A stretch of 64,000 nt of DNA from positions 352,711 to 416,710 of the forward strand of contig NZ_MSDF01000014.1 of the NCBI RefSeq assembly GCF_002022275.1, written 5' to 3'. Origin of the DNA: Pseudomonas fluorescens. Its GTDB lineage: Bacteria > Pseudomonadota > Gammaproteobacteria > Pseudomonadales > Pseudomonadaceae. Below, piece after piece: positions 16,942 to 26,245 of the stretch. Position 1 is the first letter of the stretch; each line of letters begins with the position of its first letter. The notes beneath the pieces were generated by a model. It saw only the letters and a program-made list of their open reading frames with translations. It had not been told where the DNA came from and searched no databases. A program made the position numbers and the translations under genes.

Positions 16942-18558
16942 CTAACCGATTGGCCGTGCAGAGCGTCGAATCAGCCCGATCACCGGCAACAGGCCGACCA
17001 GCACCAGGGTCAGCGCCGGCAACGAAGCCCGCGCCCACTCGCCTTCACTGGTCATTTCAAAGATGCGTACTGCCAGGGTGTCCCAGCCGAACGGGCGCAT
17101 CAGCAGGGTGGCGGGCATTTCCTTGAGCACATCGACAAACACCAGAAGCGCCGCGCTCAAGGTCCCCGGCAACAACAACGGCAGATACACTTTGCAAAAC
17201 AGTCGCGGCCCGCTCACGCCAAGGCTACGTGCTGCTTCCGGTAACGACGGGCGGATTCGCGCCAGGCTGTTTTCCAGTGGCCCATAGGCGACCGCCAGAA
17301 ACCGCACCAGATACGCCAGCACCAGCGCCGCCAGGCTCCCGAGCAGCAGCGGTTTGCCTGCGCCGCCCAGCAGGCCCGACAGCGGCACCACCAGTTCACG
17401 GTCCAGATAGCTGAACGCCAACATGATCGACACCGCCAGCACCGAGCCCGGCAAGGCATAGCCGACATTAGCCAGGCTGATGCCGGAGCGAATTGCCCGG
17501 GTCGGCGCCAGGCGGTTGGCGAAGGCCAGTATCAGCGCCACGCTGACCGTAATCAGCGCCGCAATGCCGCCCAGGTAGAGCGTGTGGACGATCAGGCCCG
17601 TGTAGCGTTCATCCAGGTCGAACCGACCGCGCTGCCAGAACCAGACGACCAGTTGCAGCACCGGAATGACAAACGCACACGCGAACACCAAGCCACACCA
17701 ACCAGTGGCCGCCGCCGCCTTGAACCCACGCAGGTGATACAGGGCTTTGCCTCGCGGTCGTTCATTGCTCGGGCGGCTGGCACCGCGGGCACGCCGCTCG
17801 CCGTAAAGCACCAGCATCACCACCAGCAGCAACAGGCTGGCCAACTGTGCAGCGCTGGACAGACTGAAGAAGCCGTACCAGGTCTTGTAGATGGCGGTGG
17901 TGAAGGTGTCGAAGTTGAACACTGATACGGCGCCGAAATCGGCCAGGGTTTCCATTAAGGCCAATGCCACACCCGCGCCGATCGCGGGCCGCGCCATAGG
18001 CAGCGCCACGCGCCAAAATGCTTGCCAGGGCGATTGGCCCAGCACCCGCGCCGCTTCCATCAGGCCTTTGCCTTGAGCCAAAAACGCAGTGCGCGCCAGC
18101 AGGTAGACGTAGGGATAGAACACCAGCACCAACACGATAATCACGCCGCTGGTAGAGCGCACGCGTGGCAAACGCAAACCTGTGCCAAACCATTCACGCA
18201 GCAGGGTTTGCACGGGGCCGGAGAAGTCCAGCAGGCCGACGAATACGAACGCCAACACATAGGCGGGAATGGCGAAAGGCAGCATCAGCGCCCAGTCGAG
18301 CCAGCGCCGGCCGGGAAATTCACAGAGACTGGTCAGCCAGGCCAGGCTGACGCCCAACACCGTCACGCCAACGCCGACGCCCAGCACCAGCGTCAGGGTA
18401 TTGCCCAGCAGGCGCGGCATCTGGGTTTCCCAGAGGTGGGACCAAATCTGCTGGTCGATACTTTGCCAGGACAGTAACAGTACGCTCAGCGGCAGCAACA
18501 CCAGGGCGGCGACAGTGAAGACCGGCAGGTACCAGCGGCGCTGGGCGGGGTGGGCCAA
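16942..18558 (-). CDS. ferric iron ABC transporter permease (FbpB/SfuB type)
   Basis: A fused-dimer inner-membrane permease of about 538 residues with some 12 transmembrane segments. Two EAA loops that contact the ATPase are visible: EAARVLGQSPWQAFWRVALP (first half) and EAARSLGVSGPRLFCKVYLP (second half). It pairs with the iron-binding protein encoded at 18725-19729 upstream. No ATG is found near the true start; I propose the TTG at 18558 (read as Met, then AHPAQRRW) because the frame upstream of it runs through a REP element. No ATPase gene is adjacent, so one must be supplied from elsewhere. Confidence 0.85.
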   Translation of the reverse strand: MAHPAQRRWYLPVFTVAALVLLPLSVLLLSWQSIDQQIWSHLWETQMPRLLGNTLTLVLGVGVGVTVLGVSLAWLTSLCEFPGRRWLDWALMLPFAIPAYVLAFVFVGLLDFSGPVQTLLREWFGTGLRLPRVRSTSGVIIVLVLVFYPYVYLLARTAFLAQGKGLMEAARVLGQSPWQAFWRVALPMARPAIGAGVALALMETLADFGAVSVFNFDTFTTAIYKTWYGFFSLSSAAQLASLLLLVVMLVLYGERRARGASRPSNERPRGKALYHLRGFKAAAATGWCGLVFACAFVIPVLQLVVWFWQRGRFDLDERYTGLIVHTLYLGGIAALITVSVALILAFANRLAPTRAIRSGISLANVGYALPGSVLAVSIMLAFSYLDRELVVPLSGLLGGAGKPLLLGSLAALVLAYLVRFLAVAYGPLENSLARIRPSLPEAARSLGVSGPRLFCKVYLPLLLPGTLSAALLVFVDVLKEMPATLLMRPFGWDTLAVRIFEMTSEGEWARASLPALTLVLVGLLPVIGLIRRSARPIG

Positions 18559-18605
18559 GGAAAAGCTCTCTGGGGAATGATGATTTTGAATTCGCCTCGA
18601 ACCAA

Positions 18606-18694
18606 TGTGGGAGCGGGCTTGCTCGCGAATGCGTCGTGTCAGTCGGTACACGTGTGACTGATACACCGCCTTCGCGAGCAAGCCCGCTCCCACA
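18606..18694. repeat. REP inverted pair between iron-transport genes
   Basis: TGTGGGAGCGGGCTTGCTCGCGAA faces TTCGCGAGCAAGCCCGCTCCCACA across about 40 bases. It lies inside the probable operon between the binding protein and permease genes, where it could set their relative expression. Confidence 0.9.
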
Positions 18695-18724
18695 TTTAGA
18701 TCTGCGCAGTCCTGCTGATTGTAC

Positions 18725-19729
18725 TTAGTTCCAGCCGGCGCGATCCATCAACCGAATGGCCTCGGCCTGGCGCTTGCCCGCCACTTCCACCGGCAAGGTG
18801 TCCGCCACAAACTTGCCCCAGGTCGCCACTTCGGCCGACGGCGGTACCGCCGGGTTGGCCGGGAATTCCTGGTTCACATCAGCAAAGATCTTCTGCGCCT
18901 CAGGCGTGGTCATCCACTCCACCAGGGCTTTGGCGGCTTCCGGGTGCGGCGCGTGTTTGGTCAGGCCGATGCCGGACAGGTTCACGTGCACGCCACGGTC
19001 ACCCTGGTTCGGCCAGAAGAGTTTTACCGCCAGGTCCGGCTTCTGTTTGTGCAGGCGGCCGTAGTAGTAAGTGTTGACGATGCCCACGTCGCACTGCCCG
19101 GCGTTGATGGCTTCGAGCACGGCGACGTCATCGGAGAACACGTCGGTGGACAGGTTGTTGACCCAGCCTTTGACGATTTCTTCAGTCTTGGCTGCACCAT
19201 GTGTTTCGATGAGGGTGGCGGTCAGCGACTGGTTGTAGACCTTTTTCGCCGTGCGCAGGCACAGACGGCCTTCCCACTGCTTGTCGGCCAGGGCTTCATA
19301 GGTGGTCAGGTCGCCCGGTTTTACCCGCGCAGTGGAATAAGCAATGGTTCGTGCGCGCAGGCTCAGGCCGGTCCAGGCGTGTTTGGAAGAGCGGTATTGC
19401 AGGGGGATATTCTTGTCGATCACTTCGGAGGTGAACGGCTGCAGGATGCCCATTTGCTCGGCCTGCCAGAGGTTGCCGGCGTCGACGGTCAGCAGCAGGT
19501 CGGCGGTGGCATTTTCGCCCTCGGCCTTGATGCGCTGCATCAGCGGGGCTTCCTTGTCGGTGATGAACTTCACCTGTACGCCGGTCTTTTGGGTGTAGGC
19601 GTCGAACACCGGCTTGATCAGTTCGTCGATACGCGAGGAGTAGACCACCACTTCGTCGGCCGCCTGCACGGTGGTGGTGCCGATAAGGGTGAGTGCCAGG
19701 GCAGTCAGGAGGCGCTTGGGTGCCGACAT
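18725..19729 (-). CDS. ferric iron ABC transporter substrate-binding protein (FbpA type)
   Basis: A 334-residue periplasmic protein with a signal peptide ([19 protein letters not shown], cleavage before ADEVVVYSS). [20 protein letters not shown] is the typical start of the ferric-binding class 1 fold, and the adjacent tyrosines in [18 protein letters not shown] match the Fe(III)-coordinating Tyr pair of FbpA. Start: ATG at 19729. A candidate Fur box lies 29 bases upstream of the start (19758-19776). The permease follows in the same direction after a REP pair. Confidence 0.9.
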   Translation of the reverse strand: MSAPKRLLTALALTLIGTTTVQAADEVVVYSSRIDELIKPVFDAYTQKTGVQVKFITDKEAPLMQRIKAEGENATADLLLTVDAGNLWQAEQMGILQPFTSEVIDKNIPLQYRSSKHAWTGLSLRARTIAYSTARVKPGDLTTYEALADKQWEGRLCLRTAKKVYNQSLTATLIETHGAAKTEEIVKGWVNNLSTDVFSDDVAVLEAINAGQCDVGIVNTYYYGRLHKQKPDLAVKLFWPNQGDRGVHVNLSGIGLTKHAPHPEAAKALVEWMTTPEAQKIFADVNQEFPANPAVPPSAEVATWGKFVADTLPVEVAGKRQAEAIRLMDRAGWN

Positions 19730-19757
19730 GGTTGCGGTCTCTCGTGATCGAAGGAGC

Positions 19758-19776
19758 GCAAATGATAAGGACTCAC
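19758..19776 (-). promoter_or_regulatory. candidate Fur box before the iron-binding protein gene
   Basis: GCAAATGATAAGGACTCAC matches 12 of 19 positions of the Fur consensus, including an unbroken AATGATAA core. The position, just upstream of an iron-transport operon, fits iron repression. It is a moderate match only. Confidence 0.45.
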
Positions 19777-19845
19777 ATTTGGTGGCGCTTGGTGGAGGCG
19801 TTACGAGATGTTGCGTGGCCGGGGTTTGCGCTGGGGCTGATGGCC

Positions 19846-19872
19846 TCATCGCGGGCAAGCCCGGCTCCCACA
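19846..19872. repeat. single REP unit
   Basis: CATCGCGGGCAAGCCCGGCTCCCACAG, one unpaired unit of the AGCCGGGCTTGCCCGCGAT subtype, lies about 20 bases downstream of the ubiquinone hydroxylase gene (stop at 19891) and upstream of the iron-binding protein promoter. Confidence 0.85.
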
Positions 19873-19890
19873 GGGGGCTGCATTTCAGGT

Positions 19891-21114
19891 TCAGGGTTTG
19901 GCCAGGTCCGGGAGGTCACCGGTGAGGCCGAGGGCTTGGCGCACGAACACGGCCTTGGCTTCGGGCATTTGGTCGACCATTTTCAACCCGGCGTTGCGCA
20001 GCCAGCGCAGCGGCAGTTGATCGGCCTGGAACAGCCGCTCGAAACCTTCCATCGCCGCCATCAAGGCGAGGTTGTGCGGCATGCGCCGACGCTCGTAGCG
20101 GCTCAGCACTTTCACATCCGCCAGGCGCTCGCCGCGCTCGGTCGCAGACAACAGCACTTCGGCCAATGTCGCTGCATCGAGGAAGCCCAGATTTACGCCC
20201 TGCCCCGCCAACGGATGAATCACATGGGCCGCGTCGCCGATCAACGCCAGGCCTTCGGCGACGTAGCGTTTGGCGTGGCGCTGACGCAGCGGCACACAAA
20301 CGCGCGGATCAGCGCTGATTACGCTGCCAAGGCGCCCTTCAAAGGCGCGCTCCAGCTCACGGCAGAAGCTCTCATCATCCAGTGCCATCAGGCGTTCGGA
20401 TTCAGCCGGCGTGGTCGACCAGACGATCGAACACCAGTCCTCCTGCCCGTCCCGCACCAGCGGCAGAAACGCCAGCGGGCCGGTGTCGGTAAAGCGTTGC
20501 CAGGCCGTGCGCTGGTGCGCCTGGCTGCTGCGCACACTGGTGACAATGGCGTTGTGCAAGTAATCCCATTCGCGGGTCGCGGTGCCGGTCAGGCGCCGTA
20601 CGGCAGAATTTGCACCGTCGGCGGCGACCACCAGCGGCGCGCGCAGTTTGCGACCATCGGCCAGGGTCAGCAGCCAATCGTCGCCAGAGCGGCGCATCTG
20701 CTCCAGGCGCGCGTTGGCCAGAAGGCCCAAATCGCAGTCGTGCAGGCGGTCGAGCAAGGCATCCTGAACCACACGGTTCTCGACGATATGCCCAAGCACC
20801 TCAGCGTGCACACTGGCCGCCGAAAAGTGGATCTGCCCGGTGCCGCTGCCGTCCCACACCTGCATTTCGCCGTAAGGGCTGGCGCGCCGGTCGACGATGC
20901 CCTGCCACACACCAAGGCGCTCGAGGATGCGCTGGCTGGCCGCCGACAAGGCGCTCACGCGAGGTTCGAAAGCTGCAGCACGGTCAAACGGTTTGACGCT
21001 CAGCGGGCTACCGTCGAGCAGCAGCACCTGCAGGCCACTGCCCTGCAACGCCAGCGCCAGGGCGCTTCCGACCATTCCGGCCCCGACAATCAGCACATCT
21101 GCGCGCATGTCCAT
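19891..21114 (-). CDS. FAD-dependent ubiquinone-biosynthesis hydroxylase (UbiI/UbiF/VisC type)
   Basis: A 407-residue aromatic-ring monooxygenase of the UbiH/COQ6 family, acting on membrane-bound polyprenyl phenol intermediates. The FAD-binding GxGxxG is [18 protein letters not shown]; the second FAD motif is [20 protein letters not shown], and the DG motif is [14 protein letters not shown]. It is the last gene of the pepP-ubiH-hotdog-hydroxylase cluster. Which carbon it hydroxylates (C5 as UbiI or C6 as UbiF) cannot be told from sequence alone. The start is ATG at 21114, close after the hotdog gene stop. Confidence 0.88.
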   Translation of the reverse strand: MDMRADVLIVGAGMVGSALALALQGSGLQVLLLDGSPLSVKPFDRAAAFEPRVSALSAASQRILERLGVWQGIVDRRASPYGEMQVWDGSGTGQIHFSAASVHAEVLGHIVENRVVQDALLDRLHDCDLGLLANARLEQMRRSGDDWLLTLADGRKLRAPLVVAADGANSAVRRLTGTATREWDYLHNAIVTSVRSSQAHQRTAWQRFTDTGPLAFLPLVRDGQEDWCSIVWSTTPAESERLMALDDESFCRELERAFEGRLGSVISADPRVCVPLRQRHAKRYVAEGLALIGDAAHVIHPLAGQGVNLGFLDAATLAEVLLSATERGERLADVKVLSRYERRRMPHNLALMAAMEGFERLFQADQLPLRWLRNAGLKMVDQMPEAKAVFVRQALGLTGDLPDLAKP

Positions 21115-21117
21115 GCT

Positions 21118-21603
21118 TTAAGCCTGCCTTGCTGGCGGCTTGCGCCGCACGTAAAGGGTTTTGTCGACGCACGCCACCAGAGTGCCGGCGCCGTCATGAA
21201 TCTCGACCTTGAGCTGGGGCAAATACTTCTCGCCCCCTTCGGTCTGGCGACGCACCTCATCAAGCAAGGTTTCGTCGATGGAAAATTCGGCGTACACCGG
21301 GCCTTTGCCCGGCGAGATGAAGTCGATGCTCGCGGCCTTGTCCCACACAATGTAGTCGCGGCCCAGGTTCTCCATCAGCATCAGCATATAAAACGGGTCG
21401 ACCATCGAATACAGGCTGCCGCCGAATTGCGTGCCGACGTAATTGCGGTTGTACCAGCCCAGGCCCATGCGCACTTTGACGTGACGAAAGTCGGCGCTCA
21501 TGTGTTGCACACTGATGCCCGCGCCCAGGTATGGCGGGTACAAGGTCATGATCCAGCGCAGCAGCCGCGCCTTGCCCAGCCGTTGGATCAGCCACTTACC
21601 CAT
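21118..21603 (-). CDS. DUF4442 hotdog-fold thioesterase-like protein
   Basis: A 161-residue protein of the DUF4442 hotdog family, related to acyl-CoA thioesterases (YiiD C-terminal-like). The conserved core is HVKVRMGLGWYNRNYVGTQFGG followed by MVDPFYMLML, which places the hotdog helix and the Asp. Its ATG at 21603 overlaps the ubiH stop, and it ends 3 bases before the next hydroxylase gene, so it is translationally coupled in a ubiquinone operon. A role in the pathway is not established; an acyl or CoA substrate is inferred from the fold. Confidence 0.82.
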   Translation of the reverse strand: MGKWLIQRLGKARLLRWIMTLYPPYLGAGISVQHMSADFRHVKVRMGLGWYNRNYVGTQFGGSLYSMVDPFYMLMLMENLGRDYIVWDKAASIDFISPGKGPVYAEFSIDETLLDEVRRQTEGGEKYLPQLKVEIHDGAGTLVACVDKTLYVRRKPPARQA

Positions 21604-22783
21604 CGGAGCGCGTGCCCAGGCCCATGGCCTGACGAGCAAACCAGCGTTTGGCCGGCGGCAGCAAGTCCAGGCCCAGCAGGCCCATGTTGCGGCCCAGCGC
21701 GACCAACGGTTGAGCGCTGCCAAACAGGCGCGTGACTTGGTCGGAGAAGCCCACGGTCAGTTTCTGATCCAGGCGCTGACGCTCGCGATAGCTTTGCAAC
21801 GTCGCCAAATCACCCGGGGTCTGCGGCCCGGCCAGCAGGGCTTCGGCCAAGGCATTCGCATCGCGCAGGGACAAGTTGAACCCCTGCCCGGCAATCGGAT
21901 GCAGGCTGTGAGCGGCATTGCCGAGGACGACCAGGTGCGAGCGCACTTGCTCTTCGGCCTCTACCAACGTCAGCGGATACAAATGCCGGGCACCGACTTG
22001 CTTCAAGGTGCCCAGGCGATAGCCGAATACGCCCTGCAATTCACTGAGAAAACTGCGTTCATCAAGGTTGGCCAAGCGCTGAGCGTCCATGCCAATGCGC
22101 GTCCACACCAGCGCGCAACGGTTGTCGGGCAGCGGCAGCAAGGCCATCGGGCCTTCGTCGGTGAAGCGTTCGAATGCCTCGCCGTTGTGAGATTCGCTTG
22201 GGGTGATATTGGCGATCAGCGCGCTCTGGTTATACGGGCGGGTTTTCACGCCGATGCCCAGTTGCTCGCGCAAACCGGAGCGGCCACCGTCCGCCAGTAC
22301 TGCCAGATCACATTCAAGGACCGTTTCATCGTTAAGCGTCAGGCGATAACCGTCGGGCAACGGCTCCATGCGCGTGACTTCCGCCGGGCAGCGCCAACTG
22401 ATCACTTCTTTATCCAGACCTTTCCACAGGCATTGGCCGAGCCAGGCATTTTCCACGACGTAACCCAGCGCGGGCACGCCCTCTTCCATCGCCGACAAAC
22501 GCGCGGTGGAGAAACGCCCACGGTCGGACACGTGGATCTGCTTGATCGGCTCGGCGCGGCGGGCGATGTCCTGCCACAGGCCCAAGCGTTGGTAAATCTG
22601 ACGGGCACCAAACGACAGCGCCGAAGACCGCGCGTCGTAGCTCGGCTGGTAGCTGTCGCCCGGGGCGAACGGTTCGATCAGCACGATCTTCCAACCACGC
22701 GCCTTGGCCCCGGCCTGCAACGCCAGCGCCAGGCTGGCGCCCACCAGGCCGCCGCCGATAATCGCCAGGTTGACCCGGCTCAT
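21596..22783 (-). CDS. ubiH: 2-octaprenyl-6-methoxyphenol hydroxylase UbiH
   Basis: A 395-residue FAD monooxygenase for C1 hydroxylation in ubiquinone synthesis. The Rossmann GxGxxG is in LAIIGGGLVGASLALALQAG; the DG motif is CDLAVLADGGRSGLREQLG, and the second FAD motif is VVLGNAAHSLHPIAGQGFN. It starts 4 bases into the end of pepP (ATGA overlap), giving the pepP-ubiH order well known in gamma-proteobacteria, which supports the ubiH name over its paralogue at 19891. Confidence 0.9.
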   Translation of the reverse strand: MSRVNLAIIGGGLVGASLALALQAGAKARGWKIVLIEPFAPGDSYQPSYDARSSALSFGARQIYQRLGLWQDIARRAEPIKQIHVSDRGRFSTARLSAMEEGVPALGYVVENAWLGQCLWKGLDKEVISWRCPAEVTRMEPLPDGYRLTLNDETVLECDLAVLADGGRSGLREQLGIGVKTRPYNQSALIANITPSESHNGEAFERFTDEGPMALLPLPDNRCALVWTRIGMDAQRLANLDERSFLSELQGVFGYRLGTLKQVGARHLYPLTLVEAEEQVRSHLVVLGNAAHSLHPIAGQGFNLSLRDANALAEALLAGPQTPGDLATLQSYRERQRLDQKLTVGFSDQVTRLFGSAQPLVALGRNMGLLGLDLLPPAKRWFARQAMGLGTRSDG

Positions 22784-24102
22784 CGGGCGGCCGCCATCAG
22801 CGCTTCGATATCGGCGACAGTCTTGGGCACGCCGTCGGTCAGGATTTCACAGCCTTTCTTGGTCACTACCACGTCGTCCTCGATGCGTACGCCGATGCCA
22901 CGCCATTTCTTTGCAACGTTCTGGTTGTCCGGCGAGATGTAGATGCCCGGCTCCACAGTCAACGCCATGCCGACTTCCAGCACGCGCCATTCACCGCCCA
23001 CTTTGTATTCGCCCACATCGTGCACATCCATGCCCAGCCAGTGGCCGGCGCGGTGCATATAAAAGGCGCGGTAGGCTTCGCTGGCGATCAACTCGTCGAC
23101 GTCACCTTGCAGTAAACCGAGCCTCACCAAACCCGCGGTGATGACGCGCACTGTGGCCTCGTGGGCCTGATTCCAGTGTTTGTCCGGCGCAATCTCGGCA
23201 AAGGCCGCTTCCTGGGAAGCCAGCACAATTTCGTAGATCGCCTTCTGTTCCGGCGAAAACGTTCCGCTGACCGGCCAGGTACGGGTGATGTCGCTGGCGT
23301 AGCAGTCGATCTCGCAACCGGCGTCGATCAGCACCAGATCGCCATCCTTGAGCACCGCGTCATTCTGCTGGTAATGCAGGATGCAGCTGTTGCGCCCGGC
23401 GGCGACGATCGAGCCATAGGCAGGCATCTTCGCGCCGCCCTTGCGAAATTCGTAGTCCAGCTCGGCTTCCAGGCTGAACTCATACAGCCCGGCGCGGCTG
23501 GCCTGCATGGCCTTCACGTGGGCGGCGCAGGAAATTCGTGCGGCCTCGCGCATTACCTTCACTTCTGCCGCCGATTTATACAGACGCATGTCGTGAAGCA
23601 GATGATCCAGGGCAACAAATTCATTCGGCGGCTGGGCGCCGAGGTGCGCTTTGGAGCGGATCACGTTGATCCACTCCATCACATGCCGGTCGAATTCGGC
23701 ATTGCTGCCCATGGCCGAATACACCCGGTCACGGCCTTCGATCAGACCGGGCAGGATGTCGTCGATATCAGTAATGGGAAAGGCATCGTCGGCACCAAAG
23801 TCGCGGATCGCGCCTTCGGTGCCGGCGCGCAGGCCGTCCCAGAGTTCGCGCTCGGCATTGCGTTCGCGGCAGAACAGCACGTACTCGCCATGCTGGCGAC
23901 CGGGCATCAGCACAATCACCGCTTCCGGTTCGGGGAAGCCGCTGAGGTACTGGAAATCGCTGTCCTGGCGGTACACATGCTCCACATCACGGTTGCGGAT
24001 CGCCACAGCGGCAGCGGGCAGGATCGCGATGCTGTTGGGTTCCATCTGCGCCATCAGCGCCTTGCGGCGCCGGGTGTATTCCGCTTTGGGGATATGGATC
24101 AT
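22780..24102 (-). CDS. pepP: Xaa-Pro aminopeptidase PepP
   Basis: A 440-residue M24B metallopeptidase that removes N-terminal residues preceding proline. All five metal ligands are present: two Asp in DAGCEIDCYASDITRTWP, His in MHRAGHWLGMDVHDVG, Glu in LTVEPGIYIS, and Glu in GIGVRIEDDVVV. The N-terminal domain (IPKAEYTRRRKALMAQM) is also typical. It opens the pepP-ubiH operon and lies about 20 bases downstream of the ygfB-like gene in the same direction. Confidence 0.94.
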   Translation of the reverse strand: MIHIPKAEYTRRRKALMAQMEPNSIAILPAAAVAIRNRDVEHVYRQDSDFQYLSGFPEPEAVIVLMPGRQHGEYVLFCRERNAERELWDGLRAGTEGAIRDFGADDAFPITDIDDILPGLIEGRDRVYSAMGSNAEFDRHVMEWINVIRSKAHLGAQPPNEFVALDHLLHDMRLYKSAAEVKVMREAARISCAAHVKAMQASRAGLYEFSLEAELDYEFRKGGAKMPAYGSIVAAGRNSCILHYQQNDAVLKDGDLVLIDAGCEIDCYASDITRTWPVSGTFSPEQKAIYEIVLASQEAAFAEIAPDKHWNQAHEATVRVITAGLVRLGLLQGDVDELIASEAYRAFYMHRAGHWLGMDVHDVGEYKVGGEWRVLEVGMALTVEPGIYISPDNQNVAKKWRGIGVRIEDDVVVTKKGCEILTDGVPKTVADIEALMAAAR

Positions 24103-24122
24103 GGGCAGATGGGTGTCCTTTC

Positions 24123-24680
24123 TTAATGCAGCGACGGCTTGGGCGAAGCAGGTTCAGCAGACTTTTTGGTCTCGGTGAACAGCAGCAGCGGCGCAACGCG
24201 CAGGTATTCCATGACTTCCATGTAGTCGCCTTCGCCGTCTTCGGATTCTTCCAGGGCATCTTGCACCTGGGAGATGGCTGCCAAATCCTGCAACACTTCC
24301 TTGGCGTCGGTGCTCAGCTCGAGGCCGCCGGCGTTCACCCCAAAACCGTGGAGGAAACCCTGGCACCATTGGCCCAGCGCTGCGGCGCGTTCGGTCAGCG
24401 GCGCGTCGTCGGTCGGCAGCAGCAGGACCACGGTGACGTCATCACCGGTGAGCTCGCCCTTGACCATTTCCTGCAGGCCGATCAGCGCGTTACGCACGTT
24501 GTCGGTAGGTTCGGTTTCCAGCAGCTCGGCCACATCGGCCAGCCAGTTGTCGGCATCGAAGCCAACACCGGTGCAACTGCGGCCCAGCAACACGCCGTGC
24601 AGTTCAGCAGGCGAGCAAGGGTGACCGCTGGTGCTCAGCAGTTTGGAAAAAGCGTCGTACGGGGAGTTCTGAATAGGCAT
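24123..24680 (-). CDS. UPF0149/YgfB-family protein
   Basis: A 185-residue protein of the YgfB/YecA family, all alpha-helical, with [17 protein letters not shown] N terminus ([20 protein letters not shown]), the central [14 protein letters not shown] loop, and the late [10 protein letters not shown] and [11 protein letters not shown] segments. It heads the pepP-ubiH cluster on the minus strand, a placement shared with E. coli and PAO1. Its biochemical role is not well defined; in P. aeruginosa a YgfB protein has been linked to control of ampDh3 and beta-lactam resistance. Confidence 0.9.
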   Translation of the reverse strand: MPIQNSPYDAFSKLLSTSGHPCSPAELHGVLLGRSCTGVGFDADNWLADVAELLETEPTDNVRNALIGLQEMVKGELTGDDVTVVLLLPTDDAPLTERAAALGQWCQGFLHGFGVNAGGLELSTDAKEVLQDLAAISQVQDALEESEDGEGDYMEVMEYLRVAPLLLFTETKKSAEPASPKPSLH

Positions 24681-24818
24681 GGTGAGCTAGGCGCCAGACG
24701 GCGCAATGTCTAGAATGGAGCGCTGTATCCTAGCACCGGCAGACGTACCAAGACTATCAAGGGCGTCAGATCGTTTATCCTGCAGTTGCCATTCATCAGA
24801 CAAATCCAGTGGAACCCA

Positions 24819-25028
24819 ATGGAAGACACCGACCTGCAAGCGCTGATGGCCAGACTCGAACTGCTAATTGATCGGGTCGAGCAACTTAAGAGTCAAAACG
24901 GACTCCTATTAGCTCAGGAAAAGACCTGGCGCGAGGAACGCGCTCACCTCATTGAAAAAAACGAAATCGCCCGGCGTAAGGTCGAATCGATGATTTCGCG
25001 CCTGAAGGCCCTGGAGCAAGACTCATGA
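24819..25028 (+). CDS. small coiled-coil protein, TIGR02449/ZapB-like
   Basis: A 69-residue protein that is almost entirely coiled coil (LQALMARLELLIDRVEQLKS, then leucine and charged heptads to the end). It matches the TIGR02449 family, placed in many gamma-proteobacteria just before zapA. Its 3' end overlaps the zapA start by 4 bases (ATGA), so the two are translationally coupled. A cell-division link like ZapB is inferred from coiled-coil form and context. The start at 24819 (MEDTDLQ) was chosen over an ATG 33 bases upstream. Confidence 0.82.
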   Translation: MEDTDLQALMARLELLIDRVEQLKSQNGLLLAQEKTWREERAHLIEKNEIARRKVESMISRLKALEQDS

Positions 25029-25342
25029 GTTCAAGCAATAGCGTAACCGTGCAGATCCTCGACAAAGAATATTCGATCATCTGCCCCCAGGAAGAGCGCA
25101 ACAACCTGGTGAGTGCCGCCCGCTACCTGGATGGCAAGATGCGTGAAATCCGCAGCAGCGGCAAAGTCATCGGTGCCGATCGCATCGCCGTGATGGCCGC
25201 ACTGAACATTACCCACGATTTGCTGCATAAGCAGGAACAGCCTGACGTGCAGGCCAGCGGCTCGACGCGCGAGCAGGTGCGTGACCTGCTGGAGCGCGTG
25301 GATCTGGTACTTTCTACCGATCCAGAGCCACCCAAGGGCTGA
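25025..25342 (+). CDS. zapA: cell division protein ZapA
   Basis: A 105-residue FtsZ-ring bundling factor. The N-terminal globular part (VTVQILDKEYSIICPQEERN) and the AARYLDGKMREIRSSGKVIG segment are the conserved ZapA core, followed by the helix used for tetramerisation (IAVMAALNITHDLLHK). It is followed at once by the 6S RNA gene and then the 5-formyl-THF cyclo-ligase gene, the same zapA-ssrS-fau order as in E. coli. Confidence 0.93.
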   Translation: MSSSNSVTVQILDKEYSIICPQEERNNLVSAARYLDGKMREIRSSGKVIGADRIAVMAALNITHDLLHKQEQPDVQASGSTREQVRDLLERVDLVLSTDPEPPKG

Positions 25343-25373
25343 TTGCCGCGACTGTTTAAGGTATACTCGCCCC

Positions 25374-25559
25374 ACTCCCTGGCGTGTTTGCCAGTCGGCG
25401 ATGTCCCTGAGCCGATTCGCACTACCCTGGAAGTTGCACGTTGGGCTGGTGTGCATGTCCGCTAGACGGAAAGCCTTAAAGCCTACTGCATCTTCCACCT
25501 TGAACTTTCGGGTTCAAGGGCTAAGTCGACAGCGGCTCTGTCGGGGAGCCTGAATTCCC
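25374..25559 (+). ncRNA. ssrS: 6S RNA
   Basis: RNA regulator that binds sigma-70 RNA polymerase by mimicking an open promoter, mostly in stationary phase. It lies between zapA and the 5-formyl-THF cyclo-ligase gene, the conserved location. Conserved segments are GTCCCTGAGCCGAT, GGAAAGCCTTAAAGCC, and the CCTTGAACTTTCGGGTTCAAGG hairpin; the two ends pair in a closing stem. A TATACT -10 box sits at 25362-25367. End positions are estimates to within about 5 bases. Confidence 0.9.
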
Positions 25560-25564
25560 AAACT

Positions 25565-25594
25565 CAATGCCAGTCCTCGGACTGGCATTGTTTT
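25565..25594 (+). terminator. terminator after 6S RNA
   Basis: CAATGCCAGTCC, loop TC, GGACTGGCATTG then TTTTA: a perfect 12-bp stem just before the cyclo-ligase gene start at 25609. It would separate 6S RNA from that gene, though partial readthrough is common at this locus in other bacteria. Confidence 0.85.
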
Positions 25595-25608
25595 ATGAGC
25601 CGAAAACC

Positions 25609-26238
25609 ATGACCGAACCTGCGCCGCTTTCCCGTCCGCACCTTCGACGCATGTTGCGTAAAGCCCGCCGCGAACTGTCGCCGAGCGAGCAGCGCAAGGC
25701 CGCCCTTGGCCTGTATCGGCAACTGGCACAGCACCCGCTGTTTCGCCGGGCCAAACATATCTCTTTATACCTACCGACGGACGGTGAAATCGATCCGCGC
25801 CTGCTGCTGCGCGCCGCTCAGCGCCGGGGCAAAGCCACCTACCTGCCGGTGCTCAGTGCCTGGCCACGAACAAAGATGGTGTTTCAACGCGTGCGGCCTG
25901 GGGATAAGTTGCAGCCCAACCGCTTTCGCATTCTTGAACCGCGGGTGAATGCCCACCAGCAACGCCAGGTCTGGGCCCTGGATTTGGTGCTGTTGCCGTT
26001 GGTGGGGTTCGATGATGTCGGCGGACGCCTGGGCATGGGCGGCGGGTTCTACGACCGCAGTCTCGCTTACCTGGCTCGACGCAAAAGCTGGCGCAAACCG
26101 ACGCTGCTGGGCCTGGCCCATGAATGTCAGAAAGTCGATCGATTGGCGCAGGCAAGCTGGGACGTGCCGTTGGCAGGCACTGTCACCGATAAGCAATGGT
26201 ATATCGCAGAAACGTCGCCGGAATCAGCGACGCCTTGA
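25609..26238 (+). CDS. 5-formyltetrahydrofolate cyclo-ligase
   Basis: A 209-residue enzyme that converts 5-formyl-THF to 5,10-methenyl-THF with ATP, returning folate to the one-carbon pool. The ATP-binding GGRLGMGGGFYDRSLAYL and the N-terminal LRRMLRKARRELSPSEQRKA are typical. The ATG at 25609 follows the 6S RNA terminator by about 15 bases; an earlier frame would start inside the terminator. Location beside 6S RNA matches ygfA (fau) of E. coli, where the two can be co-transcribed. Confidence 0.92.
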   Translation: MTEPAPLSRPHLRRMLRKARRELSPSEQRKAALGLYRQLAQHPLFRRAKHISLYLPTDGEIDPRLLLRAAQRRGKATYLPVLSAWPRTKMVFQRVRPGDKLQPNRFRILEPRVNAHQQRQVWALDLVLLPLVGFDDVGGRLGMGGGFYDRSLAYLARRKSWRKPTLLGLAHECQKVDRLAQASWDVPLAGTVTDKQWYIAETSPESATP

Positions 26239-26245
26239 AGCCGTG

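Noticed and set aside
19693..21735. 680-codon open frame on the plus strand opposite the ubiquinone hydroxylase genes
   Set aside because: It is the complement of three well-supported genes. High GC at third codon positions leaves long open antisense frames in this genome.
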